Positions 27,364 through 35,070 of a stretch of 64,000 nt of DNA are shown piece by piece. Below the pieces are notes generated by a model, which saw nothing but the letters and a program-made list of their open reading frames with translations, searched no databases and was not told the origin of the DNA. The position numbers and the translations under genes are program-made. The stretch is from Holophagales bacterium. Lineage in GTDB: Bacteria; Acidobacteriota; Thermoanaerobaculia; Multivoradales; Multivoraceae. The first letter of the stretch is position 1; the number at the start of each line of letters is the position of its first letter. The stretch lies in assembly GCA_009836625.1 (NCBI GenBank), contig VXVC01000012.1, forward strand, positions 380,073 through 444,072, written 5' to 3'.

Positions 27364-27400
27364 GTGTTGCGAGAAAGATCCGCGCCCGTGCTGCGAGAAA
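27364..27400 (+). repeat. Two direct repeats at the prophage end, candidate transposase-binding sites
   Basis: GTGTTGCGAGAAA at 27364-27376 and GTGCTGCGAGAAA at 27388-27400 differ at one base and are 24 bp apart, starting 6 bp inside the inferred terminal TG. Transposase-binding repeats in this position are standard for Mu-like ends. An inverted partner of the outer part (CAACACTC, 27434-27441, against GAGTGTTG at 27363-27370) lies further in. Confidence 0.6.
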
Positions 27401-27444
27401 CGGTGTGCAGCCCGTCCGCCGTCGTGCCGCCGTCAACACTCTGT

Positions 27445-27484
27445 TGGCGGAATCAAGCGGAACTAGGCGGAACCTCGTGGAACG
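27445..27484 (+). repeat. Four 10-bp phased repeats inside the prophage end
   Basis: TTGGCGGAAT, CAAGCGGAAC, TAGGCGGAAC and CTCGTGGAAC follow each other without a gap, so the GGAA core recurs once per helical turn. They lie between the end repeats and the last leftward phage gene, in a stretch (27358-27496) without a recognised gene. A binding site for transposase, a host DNA-bending protein or a transcription stop are all possible. Confidence 0.55.
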
Positions 27485-27496
27485 CTCCGGGCGGTC

Positions 27497-27610
27497 CTAC
27501 GGCACAAACTGGCAGTGCGAGATGCGCGCGCCGATGGCAACGGCGACGCAGATCGCGACGGCGATCACGAGGCCGTGCCAGCCGGAGCCGCGATGCGTGC
27601 CGTACCTCAC
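27497..27610 (-). CDS. Small single-pass membrane protein, last gene before the prophage end
   Basis: 37 aa: V-R-Y-G-T-H-R-G-S-G-W-H followed by a hydrophobic helix L-V-I-A-V-A-I-C-V-A-V-A-I-G-A and a short Cys-containing tail. The start is GTG 27610, which overlaps the stop of the preceding gene as GTGA, the overlap used throughout this operon. A longer frame to 27769 is an artefact over that gene. Role unknown; a lysis or superinfection function would fit the size and place. Confidence 0.5.
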   Translation of the reverse strand: MRYGTHRGSGWHGLVIAVAICVAVAIGARISHCQFVP

Positions 27611-28902
27611 GGTGCCGGGTCGGGGAGCTCGCTGATGCGGTTTCGGACGCCGACCCACAGCTCGTAGAACTTGCCGCCCGGTCGCGCTCCGCCCGCGGCC
27701 CGCGCGACCCTGCGCTTGAGTGCTGGCGACGACTCGCCGGCGACGATCGCCTCGCGGATCAGGTTCCACTGGTCGATGTGGCGCTGGGACTTCGTCTTGA
27801 CCTCGTGGAACTTGATCGCCGTGTCGATCATGGCGAGCAGCTTGGCGTCCGCATCGTCCACGTCGGGCGTCTCGGGCTGGGCTTCGCCGGCCTCCTCGGC
27901 TTCGACGGCGGCCGCAGCCTCAGCGGCCTGCTGGACGTCGATCTCGTCGTCGACCTGGTCGGCTTCGGCGGCCGGCAGCGGCTGTTCCTCCTCCGGTCCG
28001 GCTGCGGCAGCCTCGGCGAGCGCCTGTTCGGCGGCCCTGCGCGCGACGATGACCCGCTGCGGAATGGCATCCCACAGTCCCTTGATGGCGGCGTGCCACG
28101 GCTCCTTGAGGGCGTCGTGGCCGCCAGCTTCGGCTGCCAGCAGCGCGGCTGCCTGCCCTTCGTCGATCCAGTAGTCGAACCAGTCGCGGTCGGACAGGAT
28201 GCGGGTCACCCAGCCGTTCATGAGGTTGTTGAACGGGTAGTGCGAGACCGCCTTCCATTCGGGCGTCTTCCACCACTCCTCGGCCGCGGCGGCCTCCGGG
28301 TGCAGCGTCTCGAACCGGGCCTTCACTGCCGAGGCCTCGTCTCCGCGGATGCCGCCCAGCACGCGGCGGAACTCCATGCGGGCCTTGGCGTCGAGCGCGC
28401 CCCAGCACGGCAGGCCGTACCGTTCCTCGATCTCGGCGATCGCCTCGTCTCCCCTGTACTCACCGCGGCGCCTGCCGCCCATGTAGTAGATCTCGCCGAT
28501 GAGCGTCCACTGCACCGGACCCTTGATCGGCGATCCGCTGTTCCCGTCGCGCTCCTTCTCGTTGCGCAGCGCGTCGGAGTACTGCTTGTAGCCGCCCTCC
28601 TGGACGTAGAGCAGGTTGCTCCGGCCGCGGCGCCAGGTGTCCTGCTCCTTCCAGGAGTCGTCGGCGAGCAGCTTCGCCCGGGCGGCTGCCTTCGCTTCGG
28701 CGAGGGCGCGTTCCTTGTCACGGATCGCGTCGAGCCGGACCCGGATGCGGTGCTTGGCGAGCGGCGCGCCCTCGATGCCGTCCTTGTCGAACTTCAGGGC
28801 GACGTGCATGTACGCCTCGAGCCGGAACCTGTCCATGCCGTCGTAGTGGGCCTCGTCGAAGCCCAGCGCGTCCTTCGCCTTCGGGTCGTTCGTCCAGGCC
28901 AT
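27607..28902 (-). CDS. Phage protein of unknown function, tail-fibre-end region
   Basis: 431 aa, start ATG 28902 sharing one base with the upstream stop. The N-terminal part (M-A-W-T-N-D-P-K-A-K-D-A-L-G-F-D-E-A-H-Y) is followed by a charged helical region; residues about 290-360 are low-complexity Ala/Glu/Asp-rich and likely a flexible linker, and the C-terminus is basic and helical. No known domain was recognised. It is the distal part of the leftward late operon after the fibre genes, so a virion adhesion accessory, chaperone or lysogenic factor are all possible. Confidence 0.7.
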   Translation of the reverse strand: MAWTNDPKAKDALGFDEAHYDGMDRFRLEAYMHVALKFDKDGIEGAPLAKHRIRVRLDAIRDKERALAEAKAAARAKLLADDSWKEQDTWRRGRSNLLYVQEGGYKQYSDALRNEKERDGNSGSPIKGPVQWTLIGEIYYMGGRRRGEYRGDEAIAEIEERYGLPCWGALDAKARMEFRRVLGGIRGDEASAVKARFETLHPEAAAAEEWWKTPEWKAVSHYPFNNLMNGWVTRILSDRDWFDYWIDEGQAAALLAAEAGGHDALKEPWHAAIKGLWDAIPQRVIVARRAAEQALAEAAAAGPEEEQPLPAAEADQVDDEIDVQQAAEAAAAVEAEEAGEAQPETPDVDDADAKLLAMIDTAIKFHEVKTKSQRHIDQWNLIREAIVAGESSPALKRRVARAAGGARPGGKFYELWVGVRNRISELPDPAP

Positions 28903-29543
28903 CAGGATGGGACTCCTTCAACGGTGAAGCCGAACGCTGCTGCGCTGTCTTCGCCAAGCAAGTAGAGGACTGTTCCGTCACCCGAACGGGAAGCAAGGAC
29001 CGTCCCCGCCGGTCCGGTCAGATGCGCGGACTTCGACGGCAGCGGTGTGCTGGCAACGCCGAGCGAGAAGACTGGCACCTCAACGGAGAACTGCTCGGAC
29101 ACCAGGGCTTTCGCCGCGTCCGCGCCTGACCGCCCGGTGAAACGCAGGACGGGATACAGGTCGATGTCGGCCACCTTGATCTCCGCCACGGCCTGATTGT
29201 TTTCCGAGCCGCCCGAACCCAGGCGCACCGGAGGAGGCGGGCCAAGATGGGCAGTGCCCGTGCGGGCGTAGTCCATCTCGCAGTGAATGCGCTCCTCGAT
29301 CGCGTGAATGACCTCCGCGGGCGTCATGTCGATCACGTACAGCCAGACCCCCGTGTGCGCGAACTCGAGTCGCACCAGATCTCGCTCAGTCGTGTTCTTG
29401 CCGTCTGAAACTTTCCGGCGGTCCAGTGCCACCCTCTCGATCATGTTCACGCACAAGTACGTGTCGAGGAAGCTGGAGAGCTCAATCGTCGAATCCCTAG
29501 TAGGACCGGAACTTGCCCGGACGCTGAGAAATCGGTTGCTCAT
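28902..29543 (-). CDS. Phage protein of unknown function
   Basis: 213 aa from ATG 29543, with GGGAGGA spaced 6 bp before it. The beta-rich sequence with V-R-L-E-F-A-H-T-G-V-W-L-Y-V-I-D-M-T and a Gly-rich C-terminal part (L-Y-L-L-G-E-D-S-A-A-A-F-G-F-T-V-E-G) suggests a folded structural or receptor-related protein. The frame is open to 29651 but the Shine-Dalgarno sequence fixes the start. It lies between a probable tail-tip protein and the 431-aa protein, in one operon. Confidence 0.7.
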   Translation of the reverse strand: MSNRFLSVRASSGPTRDSTIELSSFLDTYLCVNMIERVALDRRKVSDGKNTTERDLVRLEFAHTGVWLYVIDMTPAEVIHAIEERIHCEMDYARTGTAHLGPPPPVRLGSGGSENNQAVAEIKVADIDLYPVLRFTGRSGADAAKALVSEQFSVEVPVFSLGVASTPLPSKSAHLTGPAGTVLASRSGDGTVLYLLGEDSAAAFGFTVEGVPS

Positions 29544-29571
29544 GTCTATCCTCCCGTCAGAGTGGCCGAGG

Positions 29572-30180
29572 CTACAGCTCGCTGGCCCCCAGCCAGTGTT
29601 TTCCGATCTCGGTCGCGCCGATCCACATCTTGGTGACCGGCGTGCTCCCAAGCCAGCCGATCATGTCCTCGGCTGGCGGAGCTGCGAAGGGGGACGTGCC
29701 CAGCCCATCCCAGATAGTCAACTCGGCGTCGACGGCAGACTCGCCGTCGTTGACTGCACCGACGAAGGCATTCAGTATCCCGCCCGGAGTCCCTGCGGAC
29801 AGGCCAAGGACCCCCCACAGGTACGGCTCCACATCGTCGTCTCCAACGTAGTCGTCGTCAAGCACCCAGGAGTGGGTCTTGTAGGTGACTCCGATCTTGC
29901 CGCCCGTGTTGAAACTGGGGGACAAGTCCTGACTCGTACCGCCGCCGAAGCCCGGCGCCGAGTTGCTGTCGGTGAAGTCCATACGGACTTGATGCGGAGA
30001 ATCCGCGCTGCCGTCGAGCACGCGCATTACCAGATTGGACCAGTACCTCGTGATGCTGATCCCCGATACCAAGAGCGCGGCGTCCACTTGCGGGCGCGAG
30101 CCCGCGGGCGGACGCCACACCAGTTGACTCGCTGACCGTGTGAGCCAACTTGCCGGCAGCGGAATGGTCTGGTGCGCCAT
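29572..30180 (-). CDS. Phage protein of unknown function, probable fibre or tip component
   Basis: 202 aa. It begins M-A-H-Q-T-I-P-L-P-A-S-W-L-T-R and contains beta-rich, Gly- and aromatic-rich segments (F-G-G-G-T, W-V-L-D-D-D-Y-V-G-D-D-D-V-E-P-Y-L-W). Near the C-terminus W-L-G-S-T-P-V-T-K-M-W-I-G-A-T-E-I-G-K-H-W-L-G-A is a short repeated W-x-G-x-x-x-x-x-K motif, seen in some phage tail-tip or host-interaction proteins. Its start abuts the stop of the long fibre gene. No family is certain. Confidence 0.68.
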   Translation of the reverse strand: MAHQTIPLPASWLTRSASQLVWRPPAGSRPQVDAALLVSGISITRYWSNLVMRVLDGSADSPHQVRMDFTDSNSAPGFGGGTSQDLSPSFNTGGKIGVTYKTHSWVLDDDYVGDDDVEPYLWGVLGLSAGTPGGILNAFVGAVNDGESAVDAELTIWDGLGTSPFAAPPAEDMIGWLGSTPVTKMWIGATEIGKHWLGASEL

Positions 30181-32715
30181 CTACGGCCCCGTTCGCAGGT
30201 AGAACGTGTTCGGGTCTTTGATGGCGAGCGCGTTGTAGGCGGCCTCGCCGATGGCGACGATGTGGCGCACGGTCGCAGACTCGATGAAGTCGTCGTGCAA
30301 CCCTGTGAGCCGGGCGAAACCGCTGCGGCGCAGTGTGTACGCCTTTGTCGTGTTGACGCCGCCGTAGCGCAGGTGGTAATCCGCCCGACCCGCATCAGGG
30401 AAGCTCGGGTTGTAGCCGATGTCCACAGTCGGCGCGTGGCTGTTCGCGTCGGTGAAGTAGGCCAGCCACTGCGTGGGTGTCGCCATCTGGCTGGACGTGG
30501 TGAGCAGATGGGACCTCATGTGCATGTAATTGATCCCGCCCACGACGACTTGGAGATACGGCCCCATCTCCAACTGCCTCGCTGTCGTCCCATCCGTGAC
30601 CTTGAAGAAGACGGCGGTGTTCGCCAGATTCACCTGGCCATCGAGGTAGTCGTAGACGTTCTTCTTGATGTAGGCGTGGGCGAAATAGTCACCGTCGTCG
30701 GTGAGTTCCACGTAGAACGCGGCCACGGCGCTCAGCGGGTTGTGCAGCATCTCGCCCGCGTCCGCATGCCCGCCGAATCCGCGAGTCACGTAGCCCCAGA
30801 AGTTGTTGCCGACTTTCTCCAGCTTGATCTTGGTCTTGTTCGCGACGCCTGTCGTCAGCTCATACAGACCCGACTCGTAGGGGATGCTGTGCCCGCCCGC
30901 CGTGTGTCTCGCTTTCGCCGTCAGGTAGTAGTGCTCCGGGGCGTCCGCCGCTGCTGGGTCGAGCGTCTCCTCCGAAATATCCGTGACGTGCTCGGCGATG
31001 TAGGTGTGGAGCTTGGCGAGATCAGCCCGGAGCTCGTCAACGTGGTTAGGCTCGATCTCGTCAAGGATTTGCTTCAGGCCCTGCACGTCCACGAGTTGCC
31101 ACACGGTCAGCACCGTGCTGGCGTCCCATGCGGTGAAGATGTCCTGGTAGAGCTTGCCGTCGCCCTTGCTGTAGAAGTTGACTGGCCCGAGGACCCAGGG
31201 CTGTCCGGCCACGGTGCCGTACAGGTCGTCGCCGGGAATGTGCAGCACGTCGTCTCCTACCCTGACGACGTAGATCACGTTTGCGTCGTTGATGACGGTG
31301 ACGCCGGAAAGCTCGACCTCAGTGGCGACACTGCCGAGGGTCCCCCGGTATTGTTCGGCAATGGCGGGGGTGTCGACGGCCGCATCAAAGTAAGCGACCC
31401 GGATTTGCAGCTTGTCGCCGGACGTGAGTGCGTTGACGCGCCCCTGCACTCGGAATTGCAGGCCGCTCTGGTCTTCGAGCGCGACACTCAGCCCGCGGTC
31501 GGTTCCGCCATCGGCGGAGCGCACCAGGTAGGTGCCGAGCCCGTCCAGGATTGGCGTGTTGGCGAGGATGTCGGAGCCGTTGAGCAGCGTCACGTGCCAG
31601 CCGATGGCGCCATCCGGCAACGCAGCCGGAATCGTAATCGACTGGTCATCGCTCGCCGCGACCATCCCAAGTGCCGAACCCTCCGCCGATGCGGTGAAGC
31701 GAATCGCATTCGTCGCGACGCCGTTCAAGTCTTGCGTCTCGGCCAGCACCACCCAACGGAGCGAGTCATCGGCGAACACCTCGCCCTCGATGCCGCGGGC
31801 CGCGTCAATCGCGTTGCGCACGGCGATCCGCTGCGAGTTGTTGAGCGTCGGAGGATGCTTGAACGCGGCGTCGCCGATCTGTTCGTCCGTCTTCCCGCCG
31901 GCAGCGATGGCGGTGCGGATGGCCGCCAGATCGTTGACCTTCCAGATCTCCAGGGCGTCGTCCGTCGCCTCGTCCAGGGTGCGGTAGAGCTTGCCGGCGT
32001 CCGTGCCGCCCTTCGAGTAGAAGTTGGCGATGCCGACCTCCAACGGACTGCCACTGCGCTGCTGATAGAGCGCGGCACCGGTGACGTACTCGGTCGTCGC
32101 CCGCACCCGGATCAGGTAGAGCACGTTGGCGCTGTTCTCGACCGCGACCTCGCTGACCTGCGCCTCGCCTCTGCCGGAGCCGGTCGTGCCGTCGAAGACG
32201 TTCTCGATCAGAGGATCGGCGCCATCGCCGCCCGCCGTGGCTCCCTCCTCGATACCGTTGAGCTTGGCCCGCAGCTCGGACGTGAACGGTCCGTACCGCT
32301 CAACGAAGTCGGCCAGGACTTCACGCTGCGTGAACTCCCAAACCCTGACGCGCTGCGCCGTGCTGATGGCGCGAACGACCAGTTGATCCGAGGAGTCCCG
32401 CCAGTAGTTGACCGCGCCGGAGTGAAAGGCACCCTTGTTCGAGCTCGTGCGGGCGTAGAGGCCGTCGTGATCCTCGAACGTCCACGCGGTGTCGGGATGG
32501 CCGACCGCCTCGAACACCACCTCGCGCAGCAGGTCTCCGTCGACGATGGCGTAGTCCGAGACGACCTGCTGCGTTCCCCCGGCAAGCTGGAGATCGGCGA
32601 CCAAGCGGAAGCCGGTTCGCTGCGCCAACTGGGTCAGCCCGTCGATGGCAGCCGCGTCGACGAGCTTGTGGTCGCGCCGCGTCGACCGCAGCTTGTCGGG
32701 GAAGTCGATGGGCAT
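30181..32715 (-). CDS. Large phage fibre or receptor-binding candidate
   Basis: 844 aa from ATG 32715 (M-P-I-D-F-P-D-K-L-R-S-T), overlapping the upstream stop by one base. It contains three to four partial internal repeats of about 110 residues with the shared pattern V-x-Y-L/V-I/V-R-V-x-x, Y-x-x-x-x-G-x-P-x-x-x-G-x-x-N-F-Y-S-K-G-x-x-x-x-G-K-L-Y, then D-x-W-K/Q-x-x-D (clear around residues 165-235 and 480-560). Such repeats suit an elongated fibre. The C-terminal third is aromatic-rich and beta-like, as in receptor-binding tips. It follows a protein with tail-fibre repeats, so virion adhesion is the best guess. Confidence 0.72.
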   Translation of the reverse strand: MPIDFPDKLRSTRRDHKLVDAAAIDGLTQLAQRTGFRLVADLQLAGGTQQVVSDYAIVDGDLLREVVFEAVGHPDTAWTFEDHDGLYARTSSNKGAFHSGAVNYWRDSSDQLVVRAISTAQRVRVWEFTQREVLADFVERYGPFTSELRAKLNGIEEGATAGGDGADPLIENVFDGTTGSGRGEAQVSEVAVENSANVLYLIRVRATTEYVTGAALYQQRSGSPLEVGIANFYSKGGTDAGKLYRTLDEATDDALEIWKVNDLAAIRTAIAAGGKTDEQIGDAAFKHPPTLNNSQRIAVRNAIDAARGIEGEVFADDSLRWVVLAETQDLNGVATNAIRFTASAEGSALGMVAASDDQSITIPAALPDGAIGWHVTLLNGSDILANTPILDGLGTYLVRSADGGTDRGLSVALEDQSGLQFRVQGRVNALTSGDKLQIRVAYFDAAVDTPAIAEQYRGTLGSVATEVELSGVTVINDANVIYVVRVGDDVLHIPGDDLYGTVAGQPWVLGPVNFYSKGDGKLYQDIFTAWDASTVLTVWQLVDVQGLKQILDEIEPNHVDELRADLAKLHTYIAEHVTDISEETLDPAAADAPEHYYLTAKARHTAGGHSIPYESGLYELTTGVANKTKIKLEKVGNNFWGYVTRGFGGHADAGEMLHNPLSAVAAFYVELTDDGDYFAHAYIKKNVYDYLDGQVNLANTAVFFKVTDGTTARQLEMGPYLQVVVGGINYMHMRSHLLTTSSQMATPTQWLAYFTDANSHAPTVDIGYNPSFPDAGRADYHLRYGGVNTTKAYTLRRSGFARLTGLHDDFIESATVRHIVAIGEAAYNALAIKDPNTFYLRTGP

Positions 32716-34043
32716 CAGTCGTACTCCAGGGTGATCGTCCGGCTGCCCGTCCCGAGAATCGCCGGGTCCTGCTCGACGTTCGAGGCGTAGACGATGTGCC
32801 CGGCGAACGTCCCGGACGCCAGCCGGGTGAAGCCGCCCAGGATGTCGTGCGTGTTGCCGTCGAAGTACGCGGCCGACGGCGCCCCGGCGGAATCGGGAAC
32901 GGCGAACCACAGCCAGCCGTCACCGTCATCCGCCTCGGCCGGGATCGTCAGCACGTCGGTCGTGAACGTGTCGCCGGCCGTGATCTCGGAGGACATCGGC
33001 GTCTGCTGGGCCGCCCATCCGACATAGCGATTGTGGGCGCTGTGCACGGCTCCTCCTGAGCTCAGCTTGACGATCTCCGCGTGGAATGCGGTCATTGCCG
33101 AATTGGACGACCGGTGAGCGAACAAGTTGACGGCGGTATCGGCCGCCAGGATGACCAGCATGCGGCCCGACCAGGGCGTTGCGTCTGTAAACCGGGCGTA
33201 GATCGGGTTGGACTGGTCCAGTGCCGCATTGTCGGAGGCCCGCCGTAGCTCGAACCATGCGCTGCTCTGCGTGTTGGCGAAGGTGAAGACCGCGTGGATG
33301 TTGACGAGGTAGACACCGGCCCCGAGCGTGAAGTCGTTGCCCGAGATGTTGGACAGGAACTCGTTGCCCCCAGCGCCGTTGACGACGGAGAGAGCGTTCG
33401 GGGTCAGCTCTACTTCGGTTTGGCCGTTGGCGAGGTCGTCGAAGTTCACGCGCTCGACGCGGGCCTCGATAGTGCCGGTTGCGGTGCCGTCCCCGCCTGC
33501 GTTGTCGTCCACGTACTTCTTCGTGGCGGCGTGCAGGTCGGCGGACGGCGCTCCGCTCAGGGTGAGAGCGCCCGTCAGGGTGCCGCCGGTCAGCGGCAAG
33601 CCCGCGTTGTCGTCCACGTACTTTTTCGTCGCCGCCTCCAGGTCGGCGGACGGCGCTCCGCTCAGGGTGAGAGCGCCCGTCAGGGTGCCGCCACTCCGCT
33701 GGAGAGCGCCCCTGATCAATGTCTCGATCGAGGTCGTGAACACGGCCCGGATCGCCGACCGGACACGCTGCGCGGTCCACACGCGGCGCGCGGCGGACGA
33801 GCCGGCGGCCGCGTCGGATGCGGACACCGTGGGCAGGGCCGCGACGATCAACTGTCGGATGCGGGCGGCGCTCCAGCCGAGAATGGTCGCGCCCGTCGCA
33901 CCAGCCTGCGCCTGCGTCGCGCCCCGGACGCCGCCGAGCGCGCCTTCGGTGGCCTGCGGCAGCACATAGTCCGAGTTGCTGTCGCCGCTGTCGCCGCCGT
34001 TGCCGCTGGACGCCGCGGCGCCGCCCCGTAGCGGAAACGGCAT
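32715..34043 (-). CDS. Tail fibre protein with collagen-like or phage fibre repeats
   Basis: 442 aa. Two near-identical 37-residue repeats (about residues 117-185) contain G-G-T-L-T-G-A-L-T-L-S-G-A-P-S-A-D-L and A-A-T-K-K-Y-V-D-D-N-A-G, a repeat widespread in phage tail fibres. The N-terminal 60 residues are Ser/Gly/Asp-rich and flexible, and the C-terminal 230 residues form a beta-rich domain (L-G-A-G-V-Y-L-V-N-I-H-A-V-F-T-F-A-N) suited to a trimeric head. It starts directly against the stop of the small upstream gene. It would bind the host surface. Confidence 0.82.
   Translation of the reverse strand: MPFPLRGGAAASSGNGGDSGDSNSDYVLPQATEGALGGVRGATQAQAGATGATILGWSAARIRQLIVAALPTVSASDAAAGSSAARRVWTAQRVRSAIRAVFTTSIETLIRGALQRSGGTLTGALTLSGAPSADLEAATKKYVDDNAGLPLTGGTLTGALTLSGAPSADLHAATKKYVDDNAGGDGTATGTIEARVERVNFDDLANGQTEVELTPNALSVVNGAGGNEFLSNISGNDFTLGAGVYLVNIHAVFTFANTQSSAWFELRRASDNAALDQSNPIYARFTDATPWSGRMLVILAADTAVNLFAHRSSNSAMTAFHAEIVKLSSGGAVHSAHNRYVGWAAQQTPMSSEITAGDTFTTDVLTIPAEADDGDGWLWFAVPDSAGAPSAAYFDGNTHDILGGFTRLASGTFAGHIVYASNVEQDPAILGTGSRTITLEYD
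33500..33695 (-). repeat. Tandem DNA repeat encoding the fibre repeats
   Basis: Two copies of about 96 bp, at roughly 33500-33592 and 33603-33695, are nearly identical over the segment encoding G-A-P-S-A-D-L and the preceding G-G-T-L-T-G-A-L. High identity at DNA level, not only in protein, suggests recent duplication and allows length variation by recombination. Confidence 0.75.
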
Positions 34044-34307
34044 CTACTCCGCCTCGCTGGTGACCACCACCGACTCGCCGTTGAGGCACCAGACCCAGAT
34101 GCCCAGACCGGCCTCCGGCAGCAGGTCGCGGTTCCAGTGCTCTCCCGGTTCCAGGAACAGCGCGTGGTCGCCGGCGTCGGGCGCAGACGCGGCCTCCGCG
34201 ATCTGGACGTTCCGGTTGCCCACGTTCTGGATCGCGTAGCGGGTGCCGTTGGCGAGGCCCGTGAGCGCCGTCGGCGCCTCGTCTACGGCGTGGGAAGCGG
34301 TGGCCAT
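34044..34307 (-). CDS. Small phage protein of unknown function upstream of the fibre gene
   Basis: 87 aa from ATG 34307 (a TTG at 34319 in frame is possible). The pattern R-Y-A-I-Q-N-V-G-N-R-N-V-Q-I-A-E-A, then D-H-A-L-F-L-E-P-G-E-H-W and G-I-W-V-W-C-L-N-G-E-S, resembles small beta-barrel fibre-associated or capsid-decoration proteins. It abuts the fibre gene start without a gap. Confidence 0.62.
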   Translation of the reverse strand: MATASHAVDEAPTALTGLANGTRYAIQNVGNRNVQIAEAASAPDAGDHALFLEPGEHWNRDLLPEAGLGIWVWCLNGESVVVTSEAE

Positions 34308-34359
34308 GACCGACCGCAATCCTCACCACAGAGGCGGGACACGATCCAGTCGAGTCGCG

Positions 34360-34479
34360 TCAGAAACGCCGAAACCGGTCCGCCGCCATCCGCAGGCAGG
34401 ACAGCGCCACGACCACCGGCACGAGCAGCACCATCCGCAGCCACCACTTGAGCAGCGCCAGGACCGGAAGCCGGGTCAA
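34360..34479 (-). CDS. Possible small membrane protein (tentative)
   Basis: 39 aa with TTG start at 34479: L-T-R-L-P-V-L-A-L-L-K-W-W-L-R-M then a hydrophobic run V-L-L-V-P-V-V-V-A-L-S-C-L and a basic tail. The stretch 34308-34605 between the fibre module and gene G has no other recognised gene. There is no good ribosome-binding site, so this may be chance; if real, a lysis-type or membrane-anchored peptide is likely. Confidence 0.3.
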   Translation of the reverse strand: MTRLPVLALLKWWLRMVLLVPVVVALSCLRMAADRFRRF

Positions 34480-34605
34480 AGACGCCCCGGCACGGAACGC
34501 CGGAGGCTTTGTAGACTCGCCGTCTTCATGGCATCGGAGCCTCCCGCTTAGGTTTCGAAGTCGGCCGGCGTCGCGGTGTCATCGCGGCGCGGGCCACTTC
34601 TCCGG

Positions 34606-35070
34606 TCATCCTACACCGACGCCCCAGCCCTCGGCGAGATGACGGGCCACGATGTCCACGATCTCCTCGGCGTTGCCCGGGCCGATGCCGAGGAACGGCC
34701 GCGCCGGGATGCCCGCTTCGGTCCGACCGAGCTGGTGGGTGGCCGCGTAGATGAGATTGGTGCCGGCCACGGCCGACGTCCGGTCGTGGTCCGACAGGAT
34801 CGAGCCGCTCAGGTCGCCCTCGCGCAACAGGATCTTCTCGGAGTAGCCCAGCCGGCGCTTCGCGCGCAGCGTCGCCGCCTGCAGTGCCTTCCAGGGCACG
34901 CCGTCCGGCGACGTTTCCCGGTCGAAGGCCTCGGCGGCGATGTCGGCGAGCAGCTCGGAGACCTCGAGCATCGCCGGCGACAGGTCCTCGCCGTCCCGGA
35001 TCAACTGGTTCAGGCTGGCGATCACCCGGCGGTGCTCTGCTTCATTGAACTGGATGTCGATCGTCGTCAT
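34606..35070 (-). CDS. Virion morphogenesis protein, Mu gpG-like
   Basis: 154 aa. T-I-D-I-Q-F-N-E-A-E-H-R-R-V, then R-D-G-E-D-L-S-P-A-M-L-E-V-S-E-L-L, F-D-R-E-T-S-P-D-G-V-P-W-K-A-L and Q-L-G-R-T-E-A-G-I-P-A-R-P-F-L-G-I match the Mu gpG (tail completion or virion morphogenesis) family. It is thought to act at the head-tail interface. The ATG at 35070 shares one base with the upstream stop. In Mu gene G follows F directly; here a PAPS-reductase-like gene lies between. Confidence 0.88.
   Translation of the reverse strand: MTTIDIQFNEAEHRRVIASLNQLIRDGEDLSPAMLEVSELLADIAAEAFDRETSPDGVPWKALQAATLRAKRRLGYSEKILLREGDLSGSILSDHDRTSAVAGTNLIYAATHQLGRTEAGIPARPFLGIGPGNAEEIVDIVARHLAEGWGVGVG

Noticed and set aside
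27445..27484. CRISPR array
   Set aside because: Repeats are only 10 bp, directly adjacent and without spacers, with no cas genes nearby.
27358..27500. tRNA-associated attachment site
   Set aside because: No tRNA-like sequence or integrase gene was seen; the DDE transposase and TG end point to transposition instead.
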